DNA of 64,000 bases. Source: Bidens hawaiensis (taxonomy: Eukaryota > Streptophyta > Magnoliopsida > Asterales > Asteraceae). The notes below the pieces were generated by a model. That model was not told the origin of the DNA, searched no databases, and was given only the letters and a program-made list of their open reading frames with translations. Positions 60,801 to 64,000 of this stretch are shown one piece after another (the first letter of the stretch is position 1; every line of letters starts with the position of its first letter). The translations under genes were made by a program, and so were the position numbers. The stretch lies in the NCBI GenBank assembly GCA_021521415.1, contig JAIQDT010004209.1:1-64000 (forward strand), in the 5' to 3' direction.

Positions 60801-60964
60801 TCGTATTGTATGATGTGTGTATCACCTAGACGGTAATGAAATACGAGACAATGTAATTTTGAAGTATATTAATGTATTCAGTTTTCTTTATAAGCAATGT
60901 GGTTGATATCAGAGGTGTCTGTTGCATCCCGTTTACGTTTCCGCTGCGGTTACGGGGTGTTACA
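57841..60964 (+). repeat. Gypsy-3 3' LTR
   Basis: About 99 percent identical to the 5' LTR by eye. Differences include a 7-bp duplication (TTGTAGC) near 58886 and one fewer 26-bp unit. It carries the same donors and acceptor. Confidence 0.93.
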
Positions 60965-60969
60965 TAGTG

Positions 60970-62990
60970 CCACAAGCCTTGCTTTTTCTTAAACAATACC
61001 TCTTTCATCTCTCTTGTTTCCAAAGACTCATTTGGTACCTATTGCATATTTCCCTCTTGGATTATCAACTAGTTCACATACTTGTAGATCTCTAAACTGA
61101 GATAATTCATCGAGCATTGCTTCCAATGTTCTATGGTTTAACTTGGGATAGAAAACAGGAAAATCAGAAGATGTTAGCAGTTTCAGATCCACTTATGGTC
61201 ACTTGTTCATGTAAATATCTAACAGTGTTTTCAAGAGGATGATTCCATTGTGTAGAATTTGTTTGAACAATAGTACCAGTAGTGATTTCAGAATCAAGGT
61301 TGGAAGTGTTCAACTCGGGTTCTCCATTGGTTTGAGTAGAACTTGATGAGGAAGATGGATTGTCATGGTTGAACAAACGTTCAAACATAGTAGCAGTAGT
61401 ATCTTCATTTTCAGGCTTTTGTTGAGGAGAAACTTCAATGGTTACACCAAGGGTTTCTTTAGAATTCTCATCATTCTCAACAGCTTCTTCAAGATCATTA
61501 AACTTATTCTTCATAAAAGTAAAATCTTTTCCTTCTTTAGCAACTTTTAACCATAGTTTGTCCAAGTCAAGTTTCACATCATTTGTTGCTTCAAAAAAGC
61601 TTGTTTGGTATGCACTTTACTCAATGTCTTTAGGGTAAATTGTGAATGACTTGAACTTCTCAAGATCAAATAGCCAGCTTGACCATCAACATTGTTGAAT
61701 TGATTCTCATTGAATAAATTGTCAGAAGATTCAATCACACTCAGATGATCTTTGGCATAGACTCTATAAGCCTTTGAATGTGAAGAATATCCAACAAAGA
61801 AGCATTCAAGAGATTTGGCTTGAAACTTGTTCGAATAGTCCTTGGTATTCAATAAAGGACAGTTGCATCCAAAAGGTTTCAAGATTTGATATAGGGCTTC
61901 TTATTGAACAAAATCTCATAGGGAGTTTTGTTATGATGTTTGTTGAGAAGCACCCTATTTTGAACATAACAAGTAGTATTTATAGCATCAGCCCAAAAAG
62001 AGACATGCAAATAGGTATATGTAATCATGATTCTTGCTGCTTCAATCAATGTTCTGCTTCTTCTTTTAGCAACACCATTTTACTCAGGAGTTCTAGGAGC
62101 ACTAAATTGTTGAAATATTCCTTTTTGCATTGCAGAACTCAAACATTACCCCGTTCTTGAAATTTGTGCCATTATCACTTTTTAACACCTTAACTCTTTT
62201 GTCCAGTTGATTTTCAATTCTAGTTACACATCCCTTGATCAACTCAGCAGCTTCATCTTTTGTTGAAAGAAAATACACCCAAGTAAACCTTGAGAACTCA
62301 TCAATGATTACAACTCAAAAATTCTTTTTGCCAATACTTGGGACACTCACAAGAACAAAAAGATCCATATGAAGCAATTCTAGCACTTGATTAAATGAAT
62401 TCACCAATTGTCTTGTGAGATGATTTGTGTTGTTTTCCTTTCATGCATGAGTAACATTTCTCTTCTATATTGAAATCCCTTTTAGGTAGTCCAATTACAT
62501 ATTCACCTTTAACAAGTTTGTTCATGTGCTTCATATTAACATGACACAATTTCCTATGCCATAGTTTTGTTTCATTGTTAGTGGCTTTGAAACCAAAGCA
62601 TGTACCACCTCTAGAAATAACATCTTTCATTCTTATCTCATAGAGGTTTACATTTCTGAGAGCCAACATCATAATCATATATGGAGGAATGACAAATTCT
62701 GGTTTTAAGATGAAGTAGTGACTGTTATCAAACCCAGCTTTATAACCCTTATCACAAAATTGTGTGATGCTCAACAAGTTGTATTGAAACCCTTCAACAT
62801 AAAAAACATTATCAAATAACACCTAGCCATTTGTAAGAATACCATTTCCTACAATCTTGCCTACATTCTCATCACTTCCAAAGGCAACTAGTCCTTCAAA
62901 ATTTTCATCATATTTGACAAGTGACCTCTTGTCACATGTCATGTGCCTGGAACATCCACAGTCCATGACCAAATGTCATTCAATTATGTG
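60970..62990 (-). pseudogene. pol: Copia-4 pol, protease to start of RT (decayed)
   Basis: Protease active site reads MDCGCSRHM (about 62940-62970), Cys replacing Ser of DSG. Pre-integrase zinc region is intact (LWHRKLCHVN and EKCYSCMKGKQ, 62550-62430). Integrase remnants with a HSKAYRVY block follow to about 61570. A linker rich in Glu, Ser and Asn (61577-61164) leads to the first RT codons, which stop at gypsy-3's target duplication. Stops and frameshifts are frequent. Confidence 0.8.
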
Positions 62991-63021
62991 GACTATTCCT
63001 GCACAAAGGAAAGAAAAATGA

Positions 63022-64000
63022 TTAGTCGTGGAAAGAATCACAAGCAAAGGAGGCTTTTTCTCTCTCAGATACAAGTATGACAGAATCCCTTAGGTTTACT
63101 TCCTCATATACAACTTCGCATGACTCATCACTGTCATAAACATAGTTTATATTGTATTCACTTTTCACAATGTTATCCAAACATTCTTCAATAACATGTT
63201 CATCTCTTTTCAAAATGATTTTTGGAGTTTCAACTTTTAATTTCCATGAGAAATCTCTTGGTTCTTTGCCTTGTCTTAGCAAAAATTTCTCATATCCATT
63301 CAAGTTTCCAAAGAACTTCTTCTTAAATGATTTTGCAATTGATTCTCATTTTAAAACTGATGGGAATGACTTTTCAGAACTTTTCACACTTGATGTCTCA
63401 GATTTTTGTGGTTAGAAAAAATTTTCTTTTTCACACCCTTCTTTATCAATTCCTTTGCGTTTTCAACCTTTTGACCAACATCATGATTTCCTTTTTCAAG
63501 ATAATCATTATATCTTTTCTTGTAATAACCAAAATCCTGTCCAAATTTAATTGAATCGGGAATATCAAAATTTGGGGCTTGATTTTATTCTAGCATGAAT
63601 TCCTATGATGCCCATAAAAATCAAAGATTTTGCACCAGACATTGCCATAAATGTTATGATCTTCAATTAAATTACCTTTTTTGAATCTTTCACTTGGTTT
63701 GGTTTGGGTAATTCAACACCAATTGGCTTCTAATAAGTGAATCACTTATCAAAGTCTACAAAAATTGGTGCAAATATATCAATCTTCTATTCATTTTGAA
63801 ATATGCTTCCTTTTTCGAATTTTACATCTTGAAGTTGTTTGTATTTGCCATTGTTCTTAGCATACCATGTCGAGCCTGTCTCTTTTGGGCCAATATTGTA
63901 GATCACCACAAATGTCAAACACTTCATGGTTGGAGTAAACAGGGTAAATGAGATGATATTCTTGAGTTTTCTTTGAAATTTCAGCAGACTTCTTGTTGAA
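63022..64000 (-). pseudogene. gag: Copia-4 gag, C-terminal part (decayed)
   Basis: Shows RQGKEPRDFSWKL and VNLRDSVILVSEREKASFAC, matching the end of copia-2 gag (DPKGFSWVRKK and SLERKQASLAC). Further upstream (63600-63999) the pieces YWPKRDRL and DICGDLQ parallel copia-2 at about 18480. The rest lies beyond base 64000. No zinc knuckle is visible in this part. Confidence 0.65.

Larger units (their letters stand above)
48998..60964 (+). mobile_element. Gypsy-3: Ty3/gypsy element with fresh LTRs and decayed interior
   Basis: Complete, 11,967 bp, plus strand. Perfect 5-bp target duplication TAGTG at 48993-48997 and 60965-60969. LTRs are 48998-52141 (3144 bp) and 57841-60964 (3124 bp), differing at roughly 35 bases plus a few indels by eye (about 1 percent). 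The internal region is gag-pol by remnants but full of stops and frameshifts. It lies in the RT of copia-4, whose reading resumes on both sides. Confidence 0.93.
19012..64000 (-). mobile_element. Copia-4: Ty1/copia element with 3' ORF, 5' end outside the window
   Basis: In minus-strand order: gag (64000-63022), protease and integrase (about 62990-61570), RT (61140-60970, then 48992-48150), RNase H to 47667, a 2.2-kb spacer with a promoter, a 3' ORF (45444-43529, then 23125 to about 20190), a polypurine-like tract and a 3' LTR (19012-19937). Gypsy-3 splits RT with TSD TAGTG. Gypsy-1 splits the 3' ORF with GGACT/GGATT. A solo LTR splits the ORF's start. The LTR abuts the middle of copia-2 gag, so copia-4 is best read as inserted there; the candidate TSD TTACC (19007-19011) cannot be checked. 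Confidence 0.7.

Overview
The window looks like repeat-rich nuclear DNA of a flowering plant. The retroelement protein families, and my memory of related Asteraceae sequences, point to the daisy family, possibly Anthemideae; that placement is inference, not a search result. I see no convincing host gene, tRNA, rRNA or CRISPR array. Nearly all 64 kb can be read as one nested stack of retrotransposons.

Layout, outermost first. (1) The host is a decayed Ty1/copia element on the minus strand, here copia-2. Its gag-to-RT part survives at 15235-19011, and both ends appear to lie outside the window. (2) A second minus-strand copia, copia-1 (1389-15234), sits in copia-2's reverse transcriptase. It has a 594-bp 5' LTR, an initiator-Met primer site, decayed gag-pol and an extra 3' ORF. 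A C-terminal fragment of a zinc-knuckle/endonuclease retroelement (6541-7268) splits its RNase H, and the LTR of a plus-strand Ty3/gypsy element (gypsy-0, 1-1388) interrupts its 3' ORF. (3) A third minus-strand copia, copia-4 (19012 to beyond 64000), sits in copia-2's gag. It is broken by gypsy-1 (23126-43528, minus), by gypsy-3 (48998-60964, plus) and by a 375-bp solo LTR (44923-45297). (4) Gypsy-2 (32580-43303, minus) sits inside the 5' LTR of gypsy-1 and is the youngest insertion: its 2.7-kb LTRs differ at about eleven bases by eye.

Five-base target duplications support the nesting: GCTTA for gypsy-2, TAGTG for gypsy-3, ATTTC for the solo LTR, and GGACT/GGATT for gypsy-1.

Only gypsy-2 keeps an intact RT catalytic motif. 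It has three frameshifts and appears to lack the gag capsid core, so no element here looks autonomous.

The most interesting signals are regulatory. Four different Ty3 LTRs carry the same intron-like cassette: an AG/GTGAGT-type donor followed by a CCCC block, and an acceptor module with ACTCAC, GTTGAC-like and CAG/GT parts. In three of them the span also holds family-specific tandem repeats. Both copia elements that keep it have a 3' ORF behind pol with its own TATA box and a 5'UTR intron. The spacer promoters reuse the motifs of the element's own LTR: AACGAA in copia-1 and GCTCGA in copia-4.
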